A stretch of 7,823 bases of DNA from MGIIb-O2 sp964003245. Lineage in GTDB: Archaea; Thermoplasmatota; Poseidoniia; Poseidoniales; Thalassarchaeaceae. The stretch spans positions 1 to 7,823 of the forward strand of contig CAXFIU010000051.1 of assembly GCA_964003245.1 (NCBI GenBank), written 5' to 3'. Positions 1 to 6,955 of the stretch are shown in pieces; the first letter of the stretch is position 1, and each line of letters begins with the position of its first letter. A model generated the notes under the pieces. The model was given only the letters and a program-made list of their open reading frames with translations, searched no databases and was not told the origin of the DNA. The translations under genes and the position numbers were made by a program.

Positions 1-80
1 CCAATAATTGTGTAAAATCCTGCTAAAATCAAGGTTGCAGCGATGGCTGCAACGGCATATTGGTTGTGTGTCAAAGCCAA
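1..80 (-). CDS. N-terminus of a small membrane protein, cut by window edge
   Basis: Only the first 26 codons are present. Translation from TTG at 80..78 gives an N-terminus beginning MALTHNQYAVAAIAATLILA, followed by GFYTIIG. After about eight polar residues it becomes a continuous hydrophobic stretch, which looks like one transmembrane helix or an uncleaved signal anchor. There is no ATG in frame: the frame is closed upstream by TAG at 101..99. The TTG is preceded by GAGGTGA with 4 nt spacing, which is why I choose it; a second TTG at 74..72 is the alternative. Function cannot be told from this fragment. It reads in the same direction as the cluster to its right but has its own TATA-like box and leader, so it may be a separate transcript. 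The reading frame is well supported by the ribosome binding site, but the length of the gene is unseen. Confidence 0.6.
   Translation of the reverse strand, partial: MALTHNQYAVAAIAATLILAGFYTII
34..53. repeat. 8-bp perfect hairpin inside the left-edge coding region
   Basis: GTTGCAGC (34-41) and GCTGCAAC (46-53) are perfect reverse complements separated by GATG, so they can form an 8-bp stem with a tetraloop. It lies about 10 codons into the partial membrane protein gene, over its Val-Ala-Ala-Ile-Ala-Ala codons. A match of this size is expected about once or twice by chance in a window this long, so a role in translation is only a possibility. Confidence 0.4.
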
Positions 81-84
81 ATAA

Positions 85-91
85 TCACCTC
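85..91 (-). promoter_or_regulatory. Strong ribosome binding site deciding a TTG start
   Basis: On the minus strand 91..85 reads GAGGTGA, complementary to the 3' end of archaeal 16S rRNA, with 4 nt before TTG at 80..78. It is the strongest Shine-Dalgarno match in the window. The other genes show weak sites or none, so it gives good support to a start codon that would otherwise look doubtful. Confidence 0.65.
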
Positions 92-92
92 G

Positions 93-108
93 CGCCCCCT
101 AGGGGGCG
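93..108. repeat. 16-bp perfect GC-rich palindrome in a leader
   Basis: CGCCCCCTAGGGGGCG is a perfect palindrome with no spacer, and 14 of its 16 bases are G or C in an otherwise AT-rich region. It ends 1 nt before the GAGGTGA ribosome binding site of the left-edge gene and lies about 25 nt downstream of a TATA-like box, where the transcription start would be expected. It could be a dimeric repressor operator at the start site, or in RNA a 6-bp hairpin with a CTAG loop close to the ribosome binding site. A terminator for the upstream gene is less likely because no T-run follows. Confidence 0.6.
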
Positions 109-129
109 TACAGTTGACTCCAAGATATG

Positions 130-135
130 ATATAA
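130..135 (-). promoter_or_regulatory. TATA-like box for the left-edge gene
   Basis: The minus strand reads CATTATATCATATC across 137..124, with TTATAT at 135..130. An archaeal TATA box normally sits about 25 nt before the start of transcription, which places the start near 105-108, at the right edge of the 16-bp palindrome, and leaves a leader of about 25 nt before the TTG codon. The assignment is by motif and spacing only. Confidence 0.45.
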
Positions 136-140
136 TGTTT

Positions 141-151
141 CATCACTGATG
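141..151. repeat. 11-bp inverted repeat upstream of the TATA-like box
   Basis: CATCA-C-TGATG is a perfect inverted repeat with a one-base centre. It begins about 5 bp upstream of the TATA-like box of the left-edge gene, in the place where BRE elements or regulator sites lie. With the palindrome on the other side of the box, the promoter is flanked by two dyads. The arms are only 5 bp, so chance is possible. Confidence 0.35.
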
Positions 152-163
152 TGCTGAAATTAC

Positions 164-1255
164 TCATGAAGAAATTTCATTTAAAGGGACTAATCTAACG
201 ATATTACAATTATTTTCAGAAGAAAAGAAACATTTCACACTACGACCATTTGCCCTCTCCCAACAACCACTCATTATACCACAAAACAATGCAGGATGGT
301 AACATGAACTAAAAGAAATTTCTATGCCTCCAAAATCATCAATAAACTTAACACCGTCTATTTTTCCAATACCCTGTTTCGCTAAATGTCGCTTACTAAC
401 ATTAATCCAATCTTCACTTTCAGAAATCAACACGTGATGACCTTGTTCATAGAATATTTCTCTAATAGTGTCTGAAAGAATATTCCATAATAAACTTCTT
501 TCTTCATCGATTTTATCCCATTGATAACAGTCATTACGGACCTCATATATCTCATCCAAATATGGCAGGAAATAGTTCTCGAAACGAAGTATTGTGTCCT
601 GATTAATCATTGCAAATCTTCTACCCATCATTGACCAATATTTTTCCGATACAACTTCCAAGGAATCCCAGAAATCATGAAAATTATCAGTTAGAATTTC
701 TGGTTTCTTATGAAACCATGATAATGGCATTTCACTTGGTTTAGGTATCTCAATATCATCTTCAGACATCATTAAAATTAAACTTTCAGATTTATTCTGA
801 TTCCATCTAAATCTATGCCTCTTACCAGTAGATTTTTCCCAATTAGCAGAAAAAATACCTGAACATAAAGGACCGTTGAGTGGGTATTTTAGTAGAACTC
901 TAATTTCATCAGCATCATCTATTAATTCAAAATTCCCTATACCTCTTTCTAACCAATCGTTTCTTGTTTTTTTCCATCTATCGAGATTTCTACCTTTGGG
1001 GAATGAAGCTCTAGAAACTGTAGATATCCATTCCTCTGACTCCGATGAAGCATGGGCCAAGCGTCGACCTAAACTAAGACCGCTCCTTTTTTCGATCCCT
1101 GATATAAATAAATCAAAAACAATTGAATCTACTCTCCAAACAGGATGGAAGAAATTTTGAGAATCTAAAATTAAACCACAATTACTAGGAATCCATCGTT
1201 TTTTAATTCCCACGACTAGAGATTCTTCCTGATTTTTATTACCAAAAAACCTCAT
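164..1255 (-). CDS. Two-copy domain protein, loosely V4R-like, function unknown
   Basis: I do not recognise this 363-residue protein by name. It is cytosolic in appearance, with no signal or membrane segment. It consists of two copies of one domain. Copy 1 (about 44-163) has GRRLA at 63-67, SESEEW at 71-76, RGIGNF at 104-109, IDD at 112-114, and a C-x-G...WE-x3-G block with C131, W139, E140 and G144. Copy 2 (about 195-358) has GRRFA at 211-215, SESEDW at 278-283, QGIGK at 294-298, IDD at 305-307, and C325, W332, E333 and G337. The order GxGx...IDD...Pro...Cys-Gly...Gly resembles V4R small-ligand-binding domains, but the later conserved cysteines of that family are not clear, so this is a weak hint. 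It starts 4 nt after the aminotransferase stop with no clear ribosome binding site, which suggests translational coupling in one operon. It has no DNA-binding domain that I can see. Confidence 0.75.
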   Translation of the reverse strand: MRFFGNKNQEESLVVGIKKRWIPSNCGLILDSQNFFHPVWRVDSIVFDLFISGIEKRSGLSLGRRLAHASSESEEWISTVSRASFPKGRNLDRWKKTRNDWLERGIGNFELIDDADEIRVLLKYPLNGPLCSGIFSANWEKSTGKRHRFRWNQNKSESLILMMSEDDIEIPKPSEMPLSWFHKKPEILTDNFHDFWDSLEVVSEKYWSMMGRRFAMINQDTILRFENYFLPYLDEIYEVRNDCYQWDKIDEERSLLWNILSDTIREIFYEQGHHVLISESEDWINVSKRHLAKQGIGKIDGVKFIDDFGGIEISFSSCYHPALFCGIMSGCWERANGRSVKCFFSSENNCNIVRLVPLNEISS

Positions 1256-1259
1256 GATA

Positions 1260-2462
1260 TCAACTACTCAAGAATCTTTCAATTCTTCGGAATGCCTCTT
1301 CAAGTACAGGAATAGGAGGTAAACAGACCATTCTAAAATGGCCTGCACCGAATTCAGGAGAGAAACCTGACCCATGTACAACCAATACATGTTCCTGATG
1401 CAATAAATCTAGTACCCATTTCTTATCATTTCTTTGATGTTCTGGATTAGTTAATTTAACAAATAAATAGAATGCTCCTTTGGGACTTTCACATGAAAGA
1501 CCATCAATCTCATTTATTCTTTTAAGACAAAAATTCATTCTTTCTTCAGTTAATTTACGATGCTTATCCAGCCAGTCTTTAGATCCACAAAGACCTGCCA
1601 GATATCCATATTGTGCAGGTGTAGATGCGCAAAGACGACTTCTAAGAATTCTTTCCACACCGTCTCTAACTAATCTGAGTTTGTTATGAGGATCATGCCA
1701 AGCCATATATCCAATCCTCCAGCCTGGTGCGAAATACACTTTAGATACACCATTTAAGGTAATTACTGGCACATTCTTAGAAAGCGATGCTACTGAGATA
1801 AAATTATCTGAGAAGGCTAAACCATCATAAATCTCATCAGCCACTATTGTACAATTGGGCCACTTTTCAGCGATATCGATTAATCCTTCTATCTCACTAC
1901 TTGAAGCTATATTCCCAGTAGGATTATTTGGATTGATAAGTACTAATAATTTTACTGAATCATTCATTTTATTACTGATATCATCTAAATCAATTTTCCA
2001 TTCTTCAGACGATTTAAGTCTATATTCTACTGTCTTGGCTCCGTACATCTGTGGATAAGCCATGTATGGAGGATAATGAGGACCCGGAGCTAACACTGTG
2101 TCACCTTCTTCAAGGAATGCTGCAAAAATAACCTGTAATGCCTCAGTAACGCCGTGAGTCACATAAACATCGTCAGTTTTACAATTCCAGCCCTTAGAAA
2201 TTTCTGATTCAGAGATTGCTTTTCTTAATTCATTTAATCCATAAGATGGCCCATAACCATTGTCTTGCCTTTCTAGTGCTTTCTTATATTCATCAATCAT
2301 ATGAGTAGGAGTTGGTAGACCATCATATGCTAAAGGATCTCCAATATTCAGCCTAATTATCTCATGACCCTGTTCCTCTAATTCAATAGCCGGAACTACT
2401 ACATCTCTTATCGCATACTCGATTGAAGAAGCACGATTAGACACCTTGACCGGTTCAGACAT
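1260..2462 (-). CDS. PLP-dependent class I/II aminotransferase (alanine/aspartate type)
   Basis: A complete fold-type I aminotransferase of 400 residues, close to the usual length for the AspC/AlaT-like group. It transfers an amino group between an amino acid and a 2-oxo acid using pyridoxal phosphate, in the cytosol. Visible in order (numbered from the ATG): the N-terminal IGDP substrate loop near 40-43, YGPSYGLNELR at about 70-80, NPNNPTG with the cofactor-contacting Asn180, ADEIYDGLAF with Asp209 and Tyr212, the cofactor lysine Lys241 in NGVSKVYFAPGWRIGYMA (Arg249 binds the phosphate), and Arg377 in HFRMV, expected to hold the substrate carboxylate. I choose ATG at 2462 because it gives the short N-terminus usual before the EYAIRDVVVPA segment; an in-frame TTG at 2495 would add 11 unlikely residues. 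It lies 45 nt after alaS and 4 nt before the two-domain gene. Alanine as substrate is inferred from similarity and neighbourhood; aspartate, tyrosine or a broader range cannot be excluded. Confidence 0.9.
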   Translation of the reverse strand: MSEPVKVSNRASSIEYAIRDVVVPAIELEEQGHEIIRLNIGDPLAYDGLPTPTHMIDEYKKALERQDNGYGPSYGLNELRKAISESEISKGWNCKTDDVYVTHGVTEALQVIFAAFLEEGDTVLAPGPHYPPYMAYPQMYGAKTVEYRLKSSEEWKIDLDDISNKMNDSVKLLVLINPNNPTGNIASSSEIEGLIDIAEKWPNCTIVADEIYDGLAFSDNFISVASLSKNVPVITLNGVSKVYFAPGWRIGYMAWHDPHNKLRLVRDGVERILRSRLCASTPAQYGYLAGLCGSKDWLDKHRKLTEERMNFCLKRINEIDGLSCESPKGAFYLFVKLTNPEHQRNDKKWVLDLLHQEHVLVVHGSGFSPEFGAGHFRMVCLPPIPVLEEAFRRIERFLSS

Positions 2463-2507
2463 AGGCCTGCGAAGGAGTGAAGTTTCATGAATCAAACGGA
2501 TGGATTA

Positions 2508-5378
2508 TCAAATATCTAGCATTTTTCTAGCTGCTTCGAGAGCCGCAGGGATGCCTTCTGGATTTGAGCCACCACCTTGGGCAAAAGTAGGCCTCCCGCC
2601 TCCGCCTCCGTTAATATGAGATGAAATTGCATTCAGTATTTCAACAGAATTATACTTCTCAGAAGCCTTGGTGTTCTCTGTAGTTGCGACAATTATTTTA
2701 CCGCCACCATCCTTACTACCAATTATTGCTAACGTCGGTATTGATTCATCTCGAGTCAACTCAGAGAGCATTTTCATTAATTGCTTAGAGTCTCCGGAAG
2801 ATTCCATTATCACATATCTAATTCCATCTTTGTGAGTTGCTTCGTCACCTCCGCCACTAGTCCTCAGCCTCACGATTTCGGCTTCTAAATTGGAAATAGT
2901 TTTTTGTTGAGATTTCCACTCTTGGAAGAACTTCATGACTGCCTTAGGAAGGTCATCTGACTGGACTCCTAATATCTCAGATGCTTCACTAAGTATACGC
3001 TCTTGCTTCCTCGCATGTTCCCTCGCCGTATCGCCTGCCACGATTTGCAGACGCTCTACTCCGTCTTGGACTTGACTGGAGCGAACTATCCTTAATTCTC
3101 CGACATTACCTGCTTCATCATGATGAGTACCTCCACAGGCTTGAATATCAAAATCTCCAATCTTGATTATTCTAATTTCTTGATGTTTTGGAGGACCTCC
3201 CTGATATATATCGAATCCAAATCTTGCATCGGCCTCAGCCCTATCAAGAATTATCTTCTCTACTTTAGGATTTGATTGGACTATATCATTGGCCTTGTCT
3301 TCAATCTTATCCAATAAATCTCTCGACATTCTTGAATGGTGTGTCAAATCAATTCTAGCATATCTTTGTCCCTTATTAGATCCTGCTTGTCTGATATGAG
3401 GGCCCAAAATATCCCTAGCAGCTCCTCCAACAATATGTACTGCTGTGTGATGATCCATTAATTGTCTTCTTCGAGTAGAATCTACTTCTGCATCAATTTT
3501 TCCATTTCTTAGGAAACCATCTGTAAAATGAATAATTACACCGTCTTCCACTTTAGTGTCTAACACATTAATTCTTTGATTTTCATCTTGATAGAAATAT
3601 CCTTGATCACCCAATTGACCTCCTCCCTCGGGATAGAATAGTGTCCTATCCAGAATTACAAAGTGGCTGGGGGTATCGATTACTTCATTTGAAAATGAAA
3701 TTTTATCATATTCGCTATTTATCTCACCACAATATATTACTTCTGCTGAAAAATTTGTTTGATTTGTGTCTAAATAATAATCTTGAGAGGTTTCTGGAAA
3801 TGATTCTTTAAGGAATTTATTCTTACTTCTAATCTTCGCAGCATCTTTGGTCAGTCGAGCATTTCTATCAGCCATATCTGCTGAAAATCCAACTCTAACA
3901 GATAGACTTTCCCAACCTAAATCGTAAGATATTGCCATTACCATATCAGGATTAAGTCCTCTTTCTTCAGATAATCTGAATAAAATTGAATCTGGGACCT
4001 CGGTTGCATTCTTTGGAATGCTCTGTAGAGCAGTTTTAACAGCAGATTGACCTTTTCTTAACATTTCATAATAGCGAGATTCTTCCAACTCAAGTAGTAA
4101 AAGTATACCTTTTTCATTTTGAGTGAAGTTTTTCAATTCTAGATGTTTTTCTATGTGATGCTTTCCCAACTCTGCTAAAGTCACGTTTAGATTTAAATCG
4201 GATTTCATTCGACAGACTCTTCTGGCAAGCATTCTTGCTAGATATCCAGCCTTTGTATTACTCGGTATTAATCCGTCTCCTAACATATTACATAACGCGT
4301 GCATATGGTCAGGGATTGCATAAATTGAGGAAAGGGGTTCTGTAAGGCGTTTCAAATCAGAAACAGATATCTTAATTTTCTGAGCATTCAATCTCTCTAT
4401 CAATTTGCTATAAAGTGAATCAACATCAGTACCAACATCAATATTTAATATCCCTGCTAGCCTAGATAATTCGGACAATAATGCAGTTGTATCTACATTC
4501 AAATTTAAATCATTAACCATTGATTCAAAACCGATAGTTTCTTTTAACCAAGAAACTGACTCAGGATATATTGCTTCATAAATTGTCGGAGTTCCTGCTG
4601 CCGCCCAACAAAATCTTTCTAGACCATATCCTGTATCTATTATTTGTAAATCCATCTCACGATAACGCAATCCTTTAATGACAATATCTCCATCGTCATG
4701 TTCTTCCAAATTCATAAAGACAAGCGTCGCTAATTCTAGACCACCGACTATTACTTCAAGTGCTGCACCGGCATTCCCACCACCAGACCAAGGGTTCTCA
4801 ACATAGGTTATCTCTAAAGGACTGATTCCAAATGTATTTACTAGCATATCATCACAAAAACGAACGCATTGATCTATCCAATATATTACCTCACCATCAT
4901 TAGGCCTATTGAAGGAATGATGAGCCATCATTTCGAAAGTTGTCAAGTGCCTACCCGAGCGCCCCACTGCTGCAACATCGGTCAGTCTTATACAGGGCTG
5001 AGAAATACATAATGGATTCGCTGGAGGAGGGACCTGCCCACTAGTTACATGAGGTTGGAAATCAGCAATACTTGCGATGGTAAGATGTATATCATCTCTC
5101 CACCGAGCTATAACTGGATATGGATCTATCTTAGAATGATTATTCTCTGAAAAATAATCTAAAAACGATGACCTCATTGAGTCTTTAAGTTCTTTACCCC
5201 TCATTGGAAAACCATCAATTATTGGACTGCCAATGAAGGTGTATGGGTCTTCATTTGTATCTCCAGAAGTTATTCTGTTTTTATCTCGAGTCCAAAAGTA
5301 AAGACCTGTTACAGAACAAGTCCTCCTAGAGTGCCCTGATTCTTCCCAAAACGGAATGTGAACTTCTCCAAACACCAT
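2508..5378 (-). CDS. alaS: Alanyl-tRNA synthetase, archaeal type
   Basis: Attaches alanine to tRNA-Ala and hydrolyses mischarged Ser/Gly-tRNA; cytosolic. The 956 residues show the archaeal layout (numbered from the ATG). The class II core has VIARWRDD (89-96), TSGQVPPPANPL (112-123), RHLTTFEMMAHHSFN (143-157) and the motif 3 region DTGYGLERF (248-256). The editing domain carries its zinc ligands in HTAVH (His644, His648) and CGGTH (Cys748, His752), so deacylation should be intact. The C-terminal C-Ala domain ends with the Gly-rich GGGGGRPTFAQGGG (924-937). Unusually, the N-terminal zinc site of archaeal AlaRS (CxxCG...CGDxxC) is reduced to Cys21, with Thr24, Ser38 and Glu43 at the other positions. 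The start is uncertain by 9 nt: GTG at 5387 also fits, preceded by AGG. ATG at 5378 gives the usual roughly 20 residues before the old zinc site. It heads the cluster with the aminotransferase and diverges from rtcB. Confidence 0.97.
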   Translation of the reverse strand: MVFGEVHIPFWEESGHSRRTCSVTGLYFWTRDKNRITSGDTNEDPYTFIGSPIIDGFPMRGKELKDSMRSSFLDYFSENNHSKIDPYPVIARWRDDIHLTIASIADFQPHVTSGQVPPPANPLCISQPCIRLTDVAAVGRSGRHLTTFEMMAHHSFNRPNDGEVIYWIDQCVRFCDDMLVNTFGISPLEITYVENPWSGGGNAGAALEVIVGGLELATLVFMNLEEHDDGDIVIKGLRYREMDLQIIDTGYGLERFCWAAAGTPTIYEAIYPESVSWLKETIGFESMVNDLNLNVDTTALLSELSRLAGILNIDVGTDVDSLYSKLIERLNAQKIKISVSDLKRLTEPLSSIYAIPDHMHALCNMLGDGLIPSNTKAGYLARMLARRVCRMKSDLNLNVTLAELGKHHIEKHLELKNFTQNEKGILLLLELEESRYYEMLRKGQSAVKTALQSIPKNATEVPDSILFRLSEERGLNPDMVMAISYDLGWESLSVRVGFSADMADRNARLTKDAAKIRSKNKFLKESFPETSQDYYLDTNQTNFSAEVIYCGEINSEYDKISFSNEVIDTPSHFVILDRTLFYPEGGGQLGDQGYFYQDENQRINVLDTKVEDGVIIHFTDGFLRNGKIDAEVDSTRRRQLMDHHTAVHIVGGAARDILGPHIRQAGSNKGQRYARIDLTHHSRMSRDLLDKIEDKANDIVQSNPKVEKIILDRAEADARFGFDIYQGGPPKHQEIRIIKIGDFDIQACGGTHHDEAGNVGELRIVRSSQVQDGVERLQIVAGDTAREHARKQERILSEASEILGVQSDDLPKAVMKFFQEWKSQQKTISNLEAEIVRLRTSGGGDEATHKDGIRYVIMESSGDSKQLMKMLSELTRDESIPTLAIIGSKDGGGKIIVATTENTKASEKYNSVEILNAISSHINGGGGGRPTFAQGGGSNPEGIPAALEAARKMLDI

Positions 5379-5387
5379 CTCATGCAC

Positions 5388-5458
5388 TGCCTAACATGTC
5401 TCGGAATAGTTGAACCAACTTTAATACAATTGTTGAAAGACCTGTCCGAGTTATTGAA
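5388..5458. promoter_or_regulatory. Divergent alaS / rtcB promoter region
   Basis: This short spacer must start both genes. One AT-rich core, TTTAATAC at 5420-5427 on plus (GTATTAAA on minus), sits at a suitable distance from both: predicted starts about 25 nt away fall near 5450 for rtcB and near 5398 for alaS. This would give leaders of roughly 10-35 nt depending on the start codon. Next to it is AGTTG-AAC-CAACT (5408-5420), a 5-bp inverted repeat that could be an operator. CTCGGA (5400-5405) and TCCGAG (5445-5450) form a second, widely spaced inverted pair framing the core. The promoter call rests on position and motif; the repeats are short and may be chance. Confidence 0.45.
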
Positions 5459-6955
5459 ATGTATGCTCTAATTCGGTGGTCTATGTCAGGGGAGTGGAGA
5501 GAACATTTGCAACCTGATGGACCAGGGAGAATACGTATTAACAAGCATGGTTCGATGAAAACAGATGCTATTATGGTCGCAGACCTAGAACATTTAGGGG
5601 AACATTCTGATGATAGGTCTCCGAATCAGTTAGCTAATACTGCTTCATTAGATGGGATTGTAGGGAATGCTTGGGCAATGGCTGATTGGCATTTTGGATA
5701 TGGTTTCCCAATAGGAGGAGTTGTTGCGACAGATGTCAATTCAGGTAATGAAGGAGGAGCAATCTCTCCAGGTGGAGTTGGGTTCGATATCAATTGTGGC
5801 GTAAGATTGTGTGCTCTTGACGTAGAATATAAAGATATTAATCCTAAATCTTTAGCAAGAAGATTAGCAGACTCAATACCTGCTGGAGCAACGAGTAAGG
5901 GTGGAGTAATATTAGACTCCACAGGAATTGACATGGTGCTTTCAGAGGGGGCAAATGCAGCAATTGAAATGGGTTGGGGAGAATTCAGAGATCTGGAGTT
6001 TATTGAATCAAATGGAGTTCTAGAAACCAATGAAAGAGATTTAGGTGAAAGAGCGAAAAAGAGAGGGAGTAAATCAATGGGGACATTGGGTTCGGGAAAT
6101 CACTTCTTAGAATTACAAGTTGTTGATAGGATTGTTGATGAAAAAGCGGCCAAAGCATTTGGAATCCGTGAAGGACAGGTCACAGCGATGATACACACTG
6201 GATCTAGAGGTTTGGGGCATCAGGTTTGCTCGGATCATGTATCAAATATTGAACAACACTACTCAAAAAAAGAAAAATCATGGTATGCTGAAAAGTGGAA
6301 TATGGAAATACCAGATAGGCAATTAGCTGCCGCACCTATATTTAGTAAAGAAGGGCAACAATATTTCGATTCTATGTCTGCTGCAGGAAATTTCGCATTT
6401 GCAAACCGTTCAACTCTGACTCAAAGATTAAGAAATATTCTAAGAGAGGAAATAAAGATAGATAGTGATCTTGAAGTAATATACGACGTTAGTCACAATA
6501 TAGCAAAGATAGAAGATCACAAAGTCCATGGAATCTCGTGTAAATGCTGTGTTCATAGAAAGGGCGCGACAAGGGCGCTTGGAGGAGACCACTCGGAGCT
6601 AGCAAAGAAGTTTTCAGGAATAGGGCAACCAGTTCTTGTACCAGGAGACATGGGTACTGCCTCATGGGTTTTATCTGGACCAGAGAGTGGAGGGAATGAT
6701 GCATTTTCATCATCATGCCATGGCGCTGGGAGAAAACTTTCTAGGACTGCGGCAAGAAATCTTATAGATTCTTCAGAATTAAGGAAAACACTGGAAGGCA
6801 ATGGAATTAATGTTCACACAAAAACACCAAATGTTCTTTCAGAAGAGGCACCGGATGCTTACAAAGATGTTGACGAAGTAATTAGATTAACGTGTGAGGC
6901 TGGTCTAGCTAGACCTGTAGCTAGAATGAAGCCATTTGCAGTAATTAAAGGATAA
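5459..6955 (+). CDS. rtcB: RtcB, RNA-splicing ligase (3'-phosphate/5'-OH)
   Basis: GTP- and Mn-dependent ligase that joins tRNA halves after intron removal and repairs RNA ends with 2',3'-cyclic phosphate or 3'-phosphate and 5'-OH; cytosolic. At 498 residues it is slightly longer than common archaeal forms (about 480). The full active site is visible: Asp110 and Cys113 in GFDINCGVRL (metal), His215 in GSGNHFLEL, His246 in MIHTGSRGLGH, His346 in YDVSHNIAK, and the guanylated His421 in SCHGAGRKLS. The upstream HFGYGFPIGG block (78-87) and CVHRKGATRA (364-373) are also intact. No intein interrupts it, although archaeal RtcB often carries one. ATG at 5459 gives a normal-length N-terminus; ATG at 5483 is a real alternative because GGTGGT lies just before it. 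It diverges from alaS and ends directly against the stop of the next, opposite gene. The cofactor archease is not in this window. Confidence 0.97.
   Translation: MYALIRWSMSGEWREHLQPDGPGRIRINKHGSMKTDAIMVADLEHLGEHSDDRSPNQLANTASLDGIVGNAWAMADWHFGYGFPIGGVVATDVNSGNEGGAISPGGVGFDINCGVRLCALDVEYKDINPKSLARRLADSIPAGATSKGGVILDSTGIDMVLSEGANAAIEMGWGEFRDLEFIESNGVLETNERDLGERAKKRGSKSMGTLGSGNHFLELQVVDRIVDEKAAKAFGIREGQVTAMIHTGSRGLGHQVCSDHVSNIEQHYSKKEKSWYAEKWNMEIPDRQLAAAPIFSKEGQQYFDSMSAAGNFAFANRSTLTQRLRNILREEIKIDSDLEVIYDVSHNIAKIEDHKVHGISCKCCVHRKGATRALGGDHSELAKKFSGIGQPVLVPGDMGTASWVLSGPESGGNDAFSSSCHGAGRKLSRTAARNLIDSSELRKTLEGNGINVHTKTPNVLSEEAPDAYKDVDEVIRLTCEAGLARPVARMKPFAVIKG
5475..5480 (+). promoter_or_regulatory. 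Possible ribosome binding site for a later rtcB start
   Basis: GGTGGT lies 2 nt before ATG at 5483 (4 nt if only GGTG pairs), while nothing similar precedes ATG at 5459. If used, RtcB would begin MSGEWREHLQ and lose eight residues that include no known active-site residue. The leader from the predicted start near 5450 would then be about 33 nt. It is equally possible that the first ATG is used on a nearly leaderless mRNA. Confidence 0.3.

Noticed and set aside
876..1160. 94-codon open frame on plus opposite the two-domain gene
   Set aside because: It lies wholly inside a larger minus-strand gene with coherent repeated domains; its product shows no recognisable motif.
1480..2058. Short plus-strand frames inside the aminotransferase gene
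   Set aside because: They are shadows of a gene with all its family motifs in order.
2463..2507. Separate promoter for the aminotransferase in the 45-bp gap after alaS
   Set aside because: Only a weak GATATTTGATAAT stretch overlaps the end of alaS; it is too poor to call, and the spacing fits a shared transcript.
2590..2610. Simple-sequence run (cctcccgcctccgcctccg) that looked like a repeat element
   Set aside because: It encodes the conserved Gly-rich GGGGGRP motif of the AlaRS C-terminal domain.
5626..6030. 134-codon open frame on minus inside rtcB
   Set aside because: It is the antisense of the conserved RtcB metal-site region; its Pro/Ser-rich product reflects the reverse complement of Gly-rich codons.
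6489..6801. Two overlapping minus-strand frames (75 and 82 codons) within rtcB
   Set aside because: Both are antisense to conserved RtcB blocks, including the catalytic His421, and resemble no protein.
6902..6915. Perfect 14-bp palindrome GGTCTAGCTAGACC near the rtcB 3' end, with another CTAG at 6921-6924
   Set aside because: It encodes the Gly-Leu-Ala-Arg-Pro / Val-Ala-Arg C-terminal segment of RtcB, a 7-bp arm is expected by chance about once per two such windows, and no T-run follows on either strand.
5459..6955. Possible intein in RtcB, common in archaea
   Set aside because: The protein is of normal length and all active-site blocks are contiguous; no Cys/Ser...His-Asn splice junctions are present.
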